A DNA stretch of 64,000 nucleotides from Alphaproteobacteria bacterium (GCA_018830285.1 JAHJSB010000060.1:155977-219976), one strand, 5' to 3'; shown: positions 37,693 to 46,559, numbered from the stretch's first letter. The notes: generated by a model not told the origin, from the letters alone. Numbers and translations are program-made.

Positions 37693-37994
37693 TTGCGGAT
37701 CAGGTCTTCCTCGATACGCGCCCGGTCGCCGGCCTTGTCGATCACCAGGACGTGGCGTTCGGTCGCGCCGCGCTTCCACCAGGCTTCCCACCAGCGTTCA
37801 TGGCCGATCAGGCGCGAGCGGAAATTGGTCGCCTTGCCGATATAGAGCGGGAACAGGAAGAAAACGAAGCGCCGCTGGACGAAGATATAGATGCCGCCGC
37901 CCTCGGGCAGGCCCTTCGGCGTCAGCGTGATCTTGAAGCGGTAGGGCCGGCCGGATTCGCCGAACCAGGTATGCCAGCCAAACAATATCCACAT
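37572..37994 (-). CDS. GIY-YIG-like nuclease-fold protein
   Basis: 140 aa with a GIY-YIG-type core: GGIYIF (about 33-38), PLYIGKATNFRSRL (49-62, containing the YIG motif and Arg), and an acidic residue in ARIEEDLIR with NYQPKMN. Unusual is the aromatic/basic surround (many Trp and Arg). Single-domain GIY-YIG proteins have diverse or unknown nuclease roles. Start chosen at MWILFGWH with GGAGAC upstream. It diverges from the YqcI-containing cassette across the CtrA box. Confidence 0.75.
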   Translation of the reverse strand: MWILFGWHTWFGESGRPYRFKITLTPKGLPEGGGIYIFVQRRFVFFLFPLYIGKATNFRSRLIGHERWWEAWWKRGATERHVLVIDKAGDRARIEEDLIRNYQPKMNDVLVPRGANDAPNNKRLRRWWKIKRWFRIPFFG

Positions 37995-38039
37995 GCGATT
38001 CGTCTCCGTCCCCAAGGTGGCAGGGTGAAACAGGGCTGG

Positions 38040-38055
38040 TTAACGCGCGATTAAC
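38040..38055 (+). promoter_or_regulatory. Consensus CtrA-type binding site
   Basis: TTAACGCGCGATTAAC fits the alphaproteobacterial cell-cycle regulator consensus TTAA-N7-TTAAC exactly. It is 29 bases before the GTG and 74 bases before the ATG candidate starts of the four-gene cassette, and 45 bases upstream of the divergent GIY-YIG gene. CtrA binding is inferred from the motif only. Confidence 0.6.
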
Positions 38056-38129
38056 GGTTTGCCGCATCTGGCCTCAGAGGCATTGTGATTGCGTCGGAAC
38101 CCTCGACCGCTCCGGAAGTTCTTACGACT

Positions 38130-38846
38130 ATGGCGTACAAGAACCCTCTCACGCCCTCTACCTCTGTGCTGACCGCTCAACCGGCGGGCCTCAGTTCAGA
38201 CCTTGAGGCTTTTATCCAGTCCGAGCGCTTCCCCTGCACCGGCGCAAAGAGTGCCCTCCGCCTCGACCAGGTGAGCCTCGGCGAAGGGGGCGATTTCCTG
38301 TCGGATGAATGCGACGCGCACATCCACGCGGCGCTCGGCCGGTTCGGCCGGGAACTCGATCCGGGTTCCATGCCGTTCAAGACCCTTGTTTGCGGCTTTC
38401 GCCGCGGTTCGGTCATGGACGAGAAGACGTTCGAAACGGCCCTCTGGGTTCGGCTGCAGCGCCTGCACGAGATCGACCGTCAGCGCGGCGTGCCATGGGC
38501 GGCGAACGTCTCGCCTGATCCGGCGTCGCCCGATTTCGGTATCAGTATCAATGGGGTGGCCTATTTTGTGATCGGCCTGCATCCGGGCGCATCGCGCGCG
38601 GCGCGGCGGTTCTGCCGACCGGCCCTGGTTTTCAATTCCCATGACCAGTTCGAGCAATTGCGCACCGATGGCCGGTACCAGGCCCTGCAAAAGGTCATCC
38701 GGCAAAAGGAACTTGACGCAAACGGATCAATCAACCCCATGATCGGCACGCATGGGCAACGCAATCAGGCCGCACAATATAGCGGCCGCCAGGTGGGAGA
38801 CGACTGGACATGTCCATTTCAATTCAAAGCGCCGACATCGGCGTAA
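38130..38846 (+). CDS. YqcI/YcgG (GntA-like) family protein, predicted heme-dependent N-oxygenase
   Basis: Matches the YqcI/YcgG family: FPCTGAKSALRLDQV at the N-terminal part, ALWVRLQRLHEIDR, FGISINGVAYFVIGLHPGAS, RPALVFNSHDQFEQLR, GSINPMIGTHGQ and the C-terminal QYSGRQVGDDWTCPFQF. A cyanobacterial member, GntA, is a heme-dependent N-hydroxylase of a guanidine in guanitoxin synthesis; the reaction here is inference. 238 aa from the ATG; a GTG at 38085 with AGAGG upstream would add 15 residues. First gene of a four-gene overlapping cassette behind a CtrA-type box. Confidence 0.88.
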   Translation: MAYKNPLTPSTSVLTAQPAGLSSDLEAFIQSERFPCTGAKSALRLDQVSLGEGGDFLSDECDAHIHAALGRFGRELDPGSMPFKTLVCGFRRGSVMDEKTFETALWVRLQRLHEIDRQRGVPWAANVSPDPASPDFGISINGVAYFVIGLHPGASRAARRFCRPALVFNSHDQFEQLRTDGRYQALQKVIRQKELDANGSINPMIGTHGQRNQAAQYSGRQVGDDWTCPFQFKAPTSA

Positions 38847-39424
38847 TTCACACGATCGCCCCCAGGACAGGCGTCGCCTTCCGGCTTCGGAAGGGGCAGG
38901 CCCTGACCGTGATCGATCCCGAAGGCCAGCAAGTCTCGGACATGCTGGCCTATAATGCGGACGACACGCATGAGGTCATCTCTTCGGGCCGGTCCATCGA
39001 CTATGCCAGCCGCCTGTTCCTGACGAGCGGGGACATCCTCTATTCCAATCGCAGCAACCCGATGCTGGTGATTGGCGAGGACCAGGTCGGTCGCCATGAC
39101 TTCACGCTGACGCCCTGTTCGAAGGATACGTTCCGTATCATCTATGGCGATGAAACGCCCCATCATGGCTGCCAGGGAAATCTCGAAAGGGCCCTGGCGC
39201 CCTATGGTATCGGTCCGGACCAAATTCCCATCGCCTTCAATATTTTCATGCATGTGGCAACAAACGGTGAGACTGGCGAAATCAAGGTCCTGCCGCCGCT
39301 CAGCAAGCCGGGCGATCTCACGCGGTTTCACGCCGAGATGGATCTCATCATGGCGCTGACCGCTTGCTCCGCAGGTCAGTCGAACAATTTCAGCTACAAA
39401 CCCATCCATTATCGTATCGACTGA
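38810..39424 (+). CDS. DUF1989 / urea carboxylase-associated family protein
   Basis: 204 aa matching DUF1989: GVAFRLRKGQALTVIDPEGQ, QVSDMLAYNADDTHE, SNPMLVIGEDQVGRHDFTL, HHGCQGNLERAL, AFNIFMHVATNGETG and the C-terminal AEMDLIMALTACSAG. DUF1989 proteins neighbour urea, guanidine and nitrogen-compound enzymes; the cupin-like His/Glu/Cys residues suggest metal binding, and the reaction is unresolved. It overlaps the YqcI gene by 37 bases with its own GGGAGA ribosome site, and its stop overlaps the next ATG (TGATG). Confidence 0.9.
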   Translation: MSISIQSADIGVIHTIAPRTGVAFRLRKGQALTVIDPEGQQVSDMLAYNADDTHEVISSGRSIDYASRLFLTSGDILYSNRSNPMLVIGEDQVGRHDFTLTPCSKDTFRIIYGDETPHHGCQGNLERALAPYGIGPDQIPIAFNIFMHVATNGETGEIKVLPPLSKPGDLTRFHAEMDLIMALTACSAGQSNNFSYKPIHYRID

Positions 39425-40479
39425 TGCTCGACCGGACCCGCCTTGATCGCGACCCGCCGACAGCCTTCGCAAGGGCGAACTGGTTCTCTGACCTCCGGCT
39501 GACCCGCCATGGCTTGATCGTCAAGAAGACGGGCCGCCGGATAGGCCTTGCGGAAATCACGCCTTCGGAGTTCGTGAAATTCTGCCTCTATTTCGCTGTC
39601 GTCCTGATGAAAGGGCTGATCGTGCGGATGACGAGGCCGCGCGGCCTCTCGGTCTGGTTCGCGCCGGACCGGCCACGCCCCTGGTACATCCTCTGGTCGG
39701 CCATGACCCTTTCCGGCATCCACTTCGCCCGCACGCCCGCCAGCGCAGATGTTGCCTTCTATTTCGAGGATACGACCCGGGGCACCCCCCCGCCGGCCGG
39801 GAACCTGGTCCGTCTCAATGCGGCCTGCAATGACATCTCGAAAAGCCGCGTCGCCGATGTCTTCGCCGATGTCGCCGGATATCCCCTGCGCCTTGATCCC
39901 CGAACCCATCACGGACCGGCAGTGGAGAAGAGCGAAGCCAATGGCCTGCATGACGGCATGATCGTGACCTGTCCCTGCAATCCTGTAGCAGGAAAGGCCT
40001 ACCAGCATCTCGTCGACTCGTCGGACGGCACAACCGCCTTTGATTATCGCACGACCATCATCGCTCGCGTGCCACGCTTCGTACTGGTCAAGACCAAGCC
40101 CGCCGGCAATCGTTTCTCGATACACAATGATACGGTGTCCTTCCGTGAACTGCCGGACGTATTCTCGCTCGCCGAACTCGACACCATCACGCGCTTTGCC
40201 GAAACCATGGCGCTCGACTGGGCCGCGCTCGATATCCTGCGAGATAGCAGTTCTGGTCGTATCTACATCGTCGATGTCAACAAGACGGACACCGGCCCGG
40301 CGGTCGATCTCTCGTGGCGCGACCGCAGCCGCGTCATGCGCGCCATTTCCCTGCATTTTTTTGAGATGATCGCTGGCGCGGCCAGGCCAGACGTGACAGC
40401 AACAGCGCCGCAGGCCGCGCGGAACGCGCGCGAGCCGATGAGAACAGGATACGTCATTGAAACTCCGCGTAAGGTCTGA
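39424..40479 (+). CDS. ATP-grasp-like protein of unknown function
   Basis: 351 aa, not firmly assigned. The C-terminal region ALDILRDSSSGRIYIVDVNK then TDTGPAVDLS resembles the metal-binding end of ATP-grasp ligases (acidic residue, then D-x-N), and the central VPRFVLVKTKPAG could bind ATP. The N-terminal third, with PWYILWSAMTLSGIHFART, is unlike common ATP-grasps. Overlap with the stop of the DUF1989 gene defines the start. In this cassette it could ligate an amino acid or a modified guanidine to another group; that is inference. Confidence 0.65.
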   Translation: MLDRTRLDRDPPTAFARANWFSDLRLTRHGLIVKKTGRRIGLAEITPSEFVKFCLYFAVVLMKGLIVRMTRPRGLSVWFAPDRPRPWYILWSAMTLSGIHFARTPASADVAFYFEDTTRGTPPPAGNLVRLNAACNDISKSRVADVFADVAGYPLRLDPRTHHGPAVEKSEANGLHDGMIVTCPCNPVAGKAYQHLVDSSDGTTAFDYRTTIIARVPRFVLVKTKPAGNRFSIHNDTVSFRELPDVFSLAELDTITRFAETMALDWAALDILRDSSSGRIYIVDVNKTDTGPAVDLSWRDRSRVMRAISLHFFEMIAGAARPDVTATAPQAARNAREPMRTGYVIETPRKV

Positions 40480-41242
40480 TCTCGTCTACGATTTCCCGAA
40501 GGATACTCAGGCCATTTTTGCGATCCAGGTCGCCTGCTCGCCGGGCCAGGTCATCCTGTCGGAATCGCTTGCCCTCTCGCCCGACACGCCGGTCATCCAG
40601 GATAGAGCCGACAGTCATGGCGAACGGCGCTTCCGGGCCGCCCTCGAAGGCCAGGTCCGTGTCGTCTATGAGGCCACGATCGAGAACAGCACGCCCCGGA
40701 TCCTGTCGCCAGGCAGCCGGCTGCAATCCTGGCTCGAACTACCGCCGCCAGTGCTCGAATTCCTGCTGCCAAGCCGCTACTGTCCGTCGGACAAGTTCAT
40801 GTCCTTTGCCCATCGCGAGTTCGGCCATCTCGCGCCCGAAAGTAGGCAGGTCCTGGCCGTACTCGACTGGGTCTGCAACCATGTCGACTATGTTCCGGGG
40901 GCCAGCCATGCCGGTACCACGGCCGAGAACACGTTTGTCGACCGCGCCGGTATCTGCCGCGACTTCACGCATCTCGGCATCAGCATATGCCGCGCTCTGA
41001 ATGTGCCGTCCCGCGCCGTCAGCGCCTATGCGTGGCAACTTGATCCGCCGGACTTCCACGCCGTTTTCGAAGTCTATCTCGACGGCGCCTGGTGGCTGGT
41101 CGATGCAACCCGGCTCGTCCCGGTCGAAAATCTTGTCCGCATCGCCATTGGCCGGGATGCGGCTGATATCGCTTTCCTTACCACGTCAGGCAGTTGCGAA
41201 TGCATCAGCCAGTCAGTGTCGGTCGAGCAGGTCAGCGCTTGA
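40457..41242 (+). CDS. Transglutaminase-like superfamily protein
   Basis: 261 aa with the papain-like transglutaminase triad: Cys167 (DRAGICRDFTHLGI), His201 (DPPDFHAVFEVYL) and Asp216 (WWLVDATRL). The N-terminal ~100 residues resemble the beta-rich domain preceding bacterial transglutaminase-like cores. It may be a peptidase or amide-forming enzyme. The start is a TTG (MKLRVR) lying inside the last codons of the ATP-grasp-like gene, a 23-base overlap, so all four cassette genes are coupled. It ends 7 bases from the convergent rnhB. Confidence 0.88.
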   Translation: MKLRVRSDLVYDFPKDTQAIFAIQVACSPGQVILSESLALSPDTPVIQDRADSHGERRFRAALEGQVRVVYEATIENSTPRILSPGSRLQSWLELPPPVLEFLLPSRYCPSDKFMSFAHREFGHLAPESRQVLAVLDWVCNHVDYVPGASHAGTTAENTFVDRAGICRDFTHLGISICRALNVPSRAVSAYAWQLDPPDFHAVFEVYLDGAWWLVDATRLVPVENLVRIAIGRDAADIAFLTTSGSCECISQSVSVEQVSA

Positions 41243-41249
41243 ATTGCGG

Positions 41250-41840
41250 TCAGCCCGCCGGCATCGCCGCGCGAACGGGCCGGAAACTGGTGCGGTGCAC
41301 GGGGCTGGGGCCAAGCCGGGTCAGGGCTTCGGCGTGGGCGGCGGTCCCGTAACCCTTGTGGCGGGCAAAGCCGTAGCCGGGATGGCGGGCGTCGAGGTCC
41401 TGCATCAGGGCATCGCGAACGGTCTTGGCGAGGATCGAGGCAGCCGAAATGGCCGGCTCCGTCAGGTCGCCCTTGATGATGGCGCGGGCCTCGCAGGGAA
41501 GTGAATTCGGCAACGCATTGCCATCGATCAGGATCATGCCGAGGGCGCATTGGCGGGTCACGCCGTCCACGGCCCGGCGCATGGCAAGGAAAGTGGCTTC
41601 GCGGATGTTTAGCGAATCAATCTCCTCGACGCTGGCATGGGCAACACAGAAGGCCAGCGCCCGTTCGCGGATCAAGGGTGCCAGGGCATCGCGCCTGGCT
41701 TCGCTGAGGGCCTTGGAGTCGGTCAGCCCTGCTATCGATGCGGCAGGGTCGAGCACAACGGCGGCAGCTGTCACCGGGCCAGCCCACGGTCCGCGTCCGG
41801 CCTCATCGACGCCGCAGGTAAAGAGAAGCCGCTGGTTCAT
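41250..41840 (-). CDS. rnhB: Ribonuclease HII
   Basis: Cleaves RNA in RNA-DNA hybrids. The catalytic DEAGRG lies at residues 12-17 (Asp12, Glu13), with [15 protein letters not shown] and [17 protein letters not shown] downstream. Start at the ATG giving [10 protein letters not shown]; the frame upstream has no support. 196 aa. It faces terC head-to-head across ~95 bases. Confidence 0.96.
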   Translation of the reverse strand: MNQRLLFTCGVDEAGRGPWAGPVTAAAVVLDPAASIAGLTDSKALSEARRDALAPLIRERALAFCVAHASVEEIDSLNIREATFLAMRRAVDGVTRQCALGMILIDGNALPNSLPCEARAIIKGDLTEPAISAASILAKTVRDALMQDLDARHPGYGFARHKGYGTAAHAEALTRLGPSPVHRTSFRPVRAAMPAG

Positions 41841-41934
41841 CGCGCCAGTGCATCGCGAGTCGCCCTTGCTATCCACCCCTGCCTCAGCTTCATTGCAGTT
41901 TCTCCGAATCCCCGCCACCAGGACGTATCCCGCC

Positions 41935-42711
41935 ATGCTTGAATTCCTTTCTTCTCCCGCCTTCTGGGGCAGTCTTGCGACCCTGACTTTCCTGGAAGTT
42001 GTCCTCGGCATCGACAACCTGCTCTTCATTTCCATCGCCACCGGGAAACTGCAGGGGGAACAAAAGGCGAAAGCCACCCGTATCGGCATATGGGGCGCAA
42101 TGTTCCTGCGCATTGCAATGCTCGGGCTGATCTTCGTGATCATCAATCTCGACAAGAATGCCCTGTTCCAGATGCCGCACTGGCTGGCCGTCTTCGTGTC
42201 CGGCGGGGACGAGGCCCTGATGCATCACGTCGAGGACGTGACGGTAAAAGACCTGATCCTCCTGGCGGGCGGACTATTCCTGCTGTGGAAGGGTACACAG
42301 GAAATCCACTCTGCTGTTGAAGGCACGGGCCATATTGAGGCAGGCGCCAAGAGCGGCTTTACGGCGGTTGTCATTCAGCTGTTCGTCATCAACTTCGTCT
42401 TCTCGCTCGACAGCGTGATCACGGCGGTCGGCATGACCGACGACATTATTGTCATGGTGACGGCTGTCGTCCTGTCGACCATTGTCATGGCCTTTGCGGC
42501 CGATCCGCTGGCGAAATTCATCGGCGAGCATCCGACAACCAAGATGCTGGCGCTCGCCTTCATCCTTCTGGTCGGCGTGGCGCTTGTGGCGGATGGCCTC
42601 GGATTCCACATTCCGCGCGGCTATCTCTATTTTGCAATCGCCTTCTCCCTCGGCGTCGAACTCTTGAACATTCGCGCCAAGGGCAGCAAGCGCAAGACAG
42701 GAGCTCATTGA
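41935..42711 (+). CDS. TerC-family integral membrane protein
   Basis: 258 aa, about seven to eight helices. [14 protein letters not shown] and [13 protein letters not shown] carry the two paired acidic membrane motifs of the TerC/Alx fold. Family members help manganese or other metal export, or envelope stress; no tellurite genes are nearby. Start at MLEFLSSP; the open frame before it is the antisense of rnhB. The following quinone reductase gene starts at the very next base after the stop. Confidence 0.93.
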   Translation: MLEFLSSPAFWGSLATLTFLEVVLGIDNLLFISIATGKLQGEQKAKATRIGIWGAMFLRIAMLGLIFVIINLDKNALFQMPHWLAVFVSGGDEALMHHVEDVTVKDLILLAGGLFLLWKGTQEIHSAVEGTGHIEAGAKSGFTAVVIQLFVINFVFSLDSVITAVGMTDDIIVMVTAVVLSTIVMAFAADPLAKFIGEHPTTKMLALAFILLVGVALVADGLGFHIPRGYLYFAIAFSLGVELLNIRAKGSKRKTGAH

Positions 42712-43683
42712 ATGTCCGGTCCCTATGCCATCCGCATCCACGAAACAGGCGGTCCCGATGTCCTGAAAAAGGAACCGCTGGACCTGAAGCCGCCGGGCCC
42801 CGGCGAGGCGCTGGTGCGCCAGTCGGCTGTCGGCCTCAACTTCATCGACACCTATTTCCGCACCGGTCTCTATCCGGCGAAGTTCCCGTTCACGCCGGGC
42901 GGCGAGGGCGCAGGCGTGGTCGAAGCGGTGGGTGATGGCGTCACTCACCTCAAGCCCGGCGACCGCGTCGGCTATGTCGCATCGGGCACATATGCCACGC
43001 ATGTGACCTTGCCGGCCGCGAACCTGTTGCCCTTGCCGGACGGCATCAGTGACGAGGATGCCGCCGCCGTGATGCTGAAGGGCCTGACGGCCTGGATGCT
43101 ATTGTTCGAGATCCGCCCCATCAGGAAGGGCGACACGCTGCTCGTCTGGGCACCCGTCGGCGGTGTCGGCAGCCTGCTCGTGCCATGGGCAGTGAGTCTC
43201 GGCGCGCGGGTGATCGCAGTCACCTCATCGGACAAGAAGGCCGACATGGCCCGCGCCGCTGGGGCCAGTGATGTGATCGTCGGCTATGACAATGTCGCCG
43301 AGCAGGTGAAGGCCCTGACAGACGGCAAGGGCGTCGACGTGGCGCTCGACAGTGTCGGCAAGATCAGTTTCGATGCGTCCCTCAGTAGCCTGAAGCCGCG
43401 CGGCTGGATGATTTCATACGGTAACGCCTCCGGCGCCGCTGATCCCGTTCCGCCCGGCCGACTGGCGCAAGGCGGCTCGCTCGTGCTGACGCGTCCGACA
43501 CTGTTCAACTTCATCGCAACGCCGGAGGCGCTCGCGCGTGGCGCGGGCCTCCTGTTCGGCGCGCTGAAGGATGGCACGCTGAAAGCTGATATCGGCCAGC
43601 GCTTCGCACTGGAAGATGTCGCCGACGCCCATCGCGCCCTTGAAAGCGGCAAGACGACCGGCGCCACGATCCTGGTTCCCTGA
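42712..43683 (+). CDS. NADPH:quinone oxidoreductase (zinc-free MDR family)
   Basis: 323 aa medium-chain dehydrogenase/reductase of the quinone reductase class: FIDTYFRTGLYP, PGGEGAGVVEAVGDGV, VWAPVGGVGSLLVPWA (NADPH-binding) and DVALDSVGKISFD. The catalytic zinc Cys/His of alcohol dehydrogenases are absent, as expected of this subgroup. It probably reduces quinones or other enones. Immediately abuts terC, suggesting co-transcription. Confidence 0.94.
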   Translation: MSGPYAIRIHETGGPDVLKKEPLDLKPPGPGEALVRQSAVGLNFIDTYFRTGLYPAKFPFTPGGEGAGVVEAVGDGVTHLKPGDRVGYVASGTYATHVTLPAANLLPLPDGISDEDAAAVMLKGLTAWMLLFEIRPIRKGDTLLVWAPVGGVGSLLVPWAVSLGARVIAVTSSDKKADMARAAGASDVIVGYDNVAEQVKALTDGKGVDVALDSVGKISFDASLSSLKPRGWMISYGNASGAADPVPPGRLAQGGSLVLTRPTLFNFIATPEALARGAGLLFGALKDGTLKADIGQRFALEDVADAHRALESGKTTGATILVP

Positions 43684-43691
43684 GACCCGTC

Positions 43692-44858
43692 ATGGCGCTC
43701 AGGATTTCAAACCGGGACGCCCGCCGCCTCTGGCTCGATGCCCAGCTCCTGTCGGCGGCGCCGACAGGCCCGCTCGACCTCGCTGATATCATCCGCCGGC
43801 TCGGCTTCGTCCAGCTCGACACGATCCGTGTTGTCGCCCGAGCGCACGATCATATCCTGTGGAGCCGCAACCAGAATTTCCGCGAGCCGATGCTGGAAAA
43901 ATGTCTCGCGCTCGACCGGCATGTCTTCGAGCATTTCACGCACGACGCTTCGCTCATTCCGATGGATTTCTATCCGATGTGGCGCCGCCAGTTCCGCCGC
44001 CTTGAGGAAAAGGTGCGCGGCTGGGAATGGCATCGCGGCATGCTGGATGAGAAGGGCCGTGCCGATATCTGTGCCCGCATCGCAGCCGAAGGCCCACTCA
44101 GCACCAAGGCGTTCGACACCAAGATCGCGGGCAAGCGCGAGATGTGGCGCCGCCCGCCGCACAAGCTGGCGCTCGATTACATGTGGTATGCAGGCGAACT
44201 CTCGACCTCGCACCGCGAGAATTTCACCAAATACTATGACCTCACGCATCGCGTGATCCCAGATCGGCTGCGCGAGACCGAACACAGCGACGCGGCCCAA
44301 GTTGACTGGCTGTGCCGCGAGGCGCTGGCGCGCCTGGCCTTTGGCACCGAGGGCGATGTGCAGCGCTTCTGGGCGGCGGCGGACCTGCCGGAAGTGAAAG
44401 CCTGGACGGCGGCCAATGCCGGCGAACTCGTGCCCGTCGAAATCGAATCGTCGAACGGAACGTGGAATGCGGCGCTCGCTCTGCCGGACATTGAAGGTCG
44501 CCTTGCCGCGACCCCCGCGCCGACCTCGCGCCTGCGTATACTCAACCCGTTCGACCCGGTGATCCGCGATCGCAGCCGCCTCGCGCGCCTGTTCGGCTTC
44601 GACTACCGGATCGAGATTTTCGTGCCCGCCGCCAAACGGCAATGGGGCTATTACGTCTATCCGTTGCTGGAGGGTGACCGGTTTGTCGGGCGGATCGAAG
44701 TGAAGTCAGACCGGGACAAGGGTGAACTCACTGTCGTCGCGCTGTGGCCCGAGCCCGGCGTGAAATGGACCAGCGCGCGTCAGGCGAAACTGGAGGCGGA
44801 ACTCAGCCGCATGGCGCGGTTTGTCGGGGCCAGCGACGTGGTTTGGCGAACCGACTGA
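43692..44858 (+). CDS. YcaQ/AlkZ-type winged-helix DNA glycosylase
   Basis: 388 aa of the crosslink-repair glycosylase family. The active-site segment FVQLDTIRVVARAHDHILWS (Gln41, Asp43 of the QxD/QxQ motif) is at the N-terminus; EHFTHDASLIPMDFYPMWRR and LNPFDPVIRDRSRLARLFGF with EIFVPAAKRQWGYYVYPLL near the C-terminus are typical. These enzymes unhook interstrand crosslinks or remove alkylated bases. Lies 8 bases after the quinone reductase. Confidence 0.92.
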   Translation: MALRISNRDARRLWLDAQLLSAAPTGPLDLADIIRRLGFVQLDTIRVVARAHDHILWSRNQNFREPMLEKCLALDRHVFEHFTHDASLIPMDFYPMWRRQFRRLEEKVRGWEWHRGMLDEKGRADICARIAAEGPLSTKAFDTKIAGKREMWRRPPHKLALDYMWYAGELSTSHRENFTKYYDLTHRVIPDRLRETEHSDAAQVDWLCREALARLAFGTEGDVQRFWAAADLPEVKAWTAANAGELVPVEIESSNGTWNAALALPDIEGRLAATPAPTSRLRILNPFDPVIRDRSRLARLFGFDYRIEIFVPAAKRQWGYYVYPLLEGDRFVGRIEVKSDRDKGELTVVALWPEPGVKWTSARQAKLEAELSRMARFVGASDVVWRTD

Positions 44859-44870
44859 CGCGTTCAGTCG

Positions 44871-45305
44871 TCAGGAGGCTGCGGGCCACAAATTTCGCAA
44901 CTCCTTTCGCATGGAGTTCTTTACCTGGTCGATCTCGCCTTTCGACACACGCTTGCTCAGCACGGCAAACACGGCGGACACGGAAAGCTTCGGGTTGTTG
45001 AGCGGGTCGGTTTTGAATTCGCGCTGAACGCGTTCGTAGAACTGTTCCAGCTTGCGCTCGGGAACAGGCGTCGCCGACGGATCCCAGCCCTCATAATATA
45101 TGCCACGGACAAGCAGCGGGAGCTGCGCTGCCAGATCGGCGGCTTCATCCACGCTGAGCCAGTCGCGGAGCGCATGCAAAGTCGCCCGCAGCAAGCGATA
45201 GCTGCGATTCTTGTCGTCCCAATGTGCCTGCTCGGATATGTCGTTGAGCCAAATGTTGACGTCCTGGGTGGCATTGTCGAGGACGCTGATCCCTGTCTGA
45301 GACAT
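44871..45305 (-). CDS. DUF2267 protein
   Basis: 144 aa, DUF2267: WLNDISEQAHWDDKNRSYRL, LRATLHALRDWLSVDEAADL, AAQLPLLVRGIYYEGWDPS and AVFAVLSKRVSKGEIDQVK. The family is helical, of unknown function, and often stress-linked. Start at MSQTGISVLD with GGGAGAA upstream; the longer frame is unsupported. It is convergent with the YcaQ gene, 12 bases apart. Confidence 0.88.
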   Translation of the reverse strand: MSQTGISVLDNATQDVNIWLNDISEQAHWDDKNRSYRLLRATLHALRDWLSVDEAADLAAQLPLLVRGIYYEGWDPSATPVPERKLEQFYERVQREFKTDPLNNPKLSVSAVFAVLSKRVSKGEIDQVKNSMRKELRNLWPAAS

Positions 45306-45441
45306 CTGAAATTTCTCCCTTGTTGGTGTCAGCATCCCGCACGCGCCGCTCAGGCGCATTGACCCGCATCAAGTCGGATCACCTACTTTGGCAATGGACA
45401 CAGGACATGCGATCGGCGGGACGCAGGGTAGTATTGGGCCG

Positions 45442-46350
45442 TCACTCTGGCTCGGACACCGGCAGGTCCAGGAGGAGGGCCGGGTCGATGTAGAAATCGC
45501 CGCCACGGTCAGCGCTCGCGGCATTGCGCCATTTGACGGCCCAATGCAGGTGCGGCCCGGTCGTGCGACCGCTATTGCCGGTCTTGGCGAGTACGTCCCC
45601 GCGCTTGACCACATCGCCGGCAGCGACATCGACGTCGGAGAGATGCATGAATACCGAGGTCAGTCCGTGGCCATGATCGAGGAAGACGGCGCCGCCTTCA
45701 TAGTAGAGGTCGGGATCGGCGAGGATCACTTTGCCGCCGGCCGGGGCGACGACCGGCGTGCCAATGGGCGCGGCCATGTCATAGCCTTGGTGGACAGAGG
45801 TCGATTCGCACGGCTCTCCGGTGACTTTCGAGACGCCGATATATTTCCGCGTCGGGCCGAACGGCGATGAGGCGGGCGCATCGGCTGGTTTGATGAAGCC
45901 GCCCAAGGCACCGGGGCCGGGATTCAGGCGGGCAAACGCCTCTTGCTTGATCTGCCAGCTTTTTGCCGCATGGGCTTTCTGTTCGGGCGAGCGGGCATCA
46001 ACCTTGTCGCAATCGAAGCCCTTGATCGTGCGGAATTCATCATCGCGCGCGGCGATGGCGAGGTCGCCGAAGGCGCCGCTGGCGGCAGACCAGCCGATCA
46101 CCGATGGCGCGTTTGTGCGGATGCCAAACTGGGCCGTGCCGGTGTCATCCACCACTTGCCTGACGCCAGCGACCGTCATCGTTTCGCCGGGCGCAGCATG
46201 GCAGATGACAAGGCCACCCTGTTTGAGGGCGCCGTCGCAGGTCGGGGGCGAAGCCGTTGCAGCTCGTTTCGCGGTCTCGTCGGGAGCGGATCCTTGTGCA
46301 CACGCTCCTGAACACATCATGACCGCGAGCAGGAGTTCGCGCAGCATCAT
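45442..46350 (-). CDS. M23-family metallopeptidase (LytM/peptidoglycan endopeptidase-like)
   Basis: 302 aa. A signal peptide covers about residues 1-18, with Cys13 and Cys17 near the cleavage zone. The C-terminal ~140 residues are an M23 domain: HQGYDMAAPIGTPVVAPAGG (His and Asp zinc ligands) and GPHLHWAV (third ligand and catalytic His). It likely cleaves peptidoglycan cross-bridges, or is a regulator if other residues are altered. The start is the ATG overlapping the DUF2093 stop (ATGATG), so the two are coupled. Confidence 0.92.
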   Translation of the reverse strand: MMLRELLLAVMMCSGACAQGSAPDETAKRAATASPPTCDGALKQGGLVICHAAPGETMTVAGVRQVVDDTGTAQFGIRTNAPSVIGWSAASGAFGDLAIAARDDEFRTIKGFDCDKVDARSPEQKAHAAKSWQIKQEAFARLNPGPGALGGFIKPADAPASSPFGPTRKYIGVSKVTGEPCESTSVHQGYDMAAPIGTPVVAPAGGKVILADPDLYYEGGAVFLDHGHGLTSVFMHLSDVDVAAGDVVKRGDVLAKTGNSGRTTGPHLHWAVKWRNAASADRGGDFYIDPALLLDLPVSEPE

Positions 46351-46559
46351 CCCTCTGCGGGGACCATCCGGGTGCCTGCAGCGCCAGCGTCCCAATAGGC
46401 TTCCTGCAGGTCGACGCTCCAATAGCGCAGGGCCTGAAGCGGAATCTTGCGTCCAGTCACGGCGCACACAACAAAATCGCCAGGCGCAAGCACCTGGACA
46501 TCGGCATCAAGGTAGCGAAGCCGCGCTTCGCCCGCCTGTCGGTTTGATCGGGTCAACAT
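46347..46559 (-). CDS. DUF2093 small protein
   Basis: 70 aa, alphaproteobacterial DUF2093, recognised from [38 protein letters not shown] and QEAYWDA. Function unknown. Start at [10 protein letters not shown]; the longer frame runs into the recA promoter. It precedes and overlaps the M23 peptidase gene and diverges from recA. Confidence 0.88.
   Translation of the reverse strand: MLTRSNRQAGEARLRYLDADVQVLAPGDFVVCAVTGRKIPLQALRYWSVDLQEAYWDAGAAGTRMVPAEG

Noticed and set aside
38085..38129. GTG start of the YqcI gene
   Set aside because: AGAGG lies nearby, but a CtrA-dependent transcript from the box would begin about here, leaving no leader; the ATG 45 bases later was preferred. This remains open.
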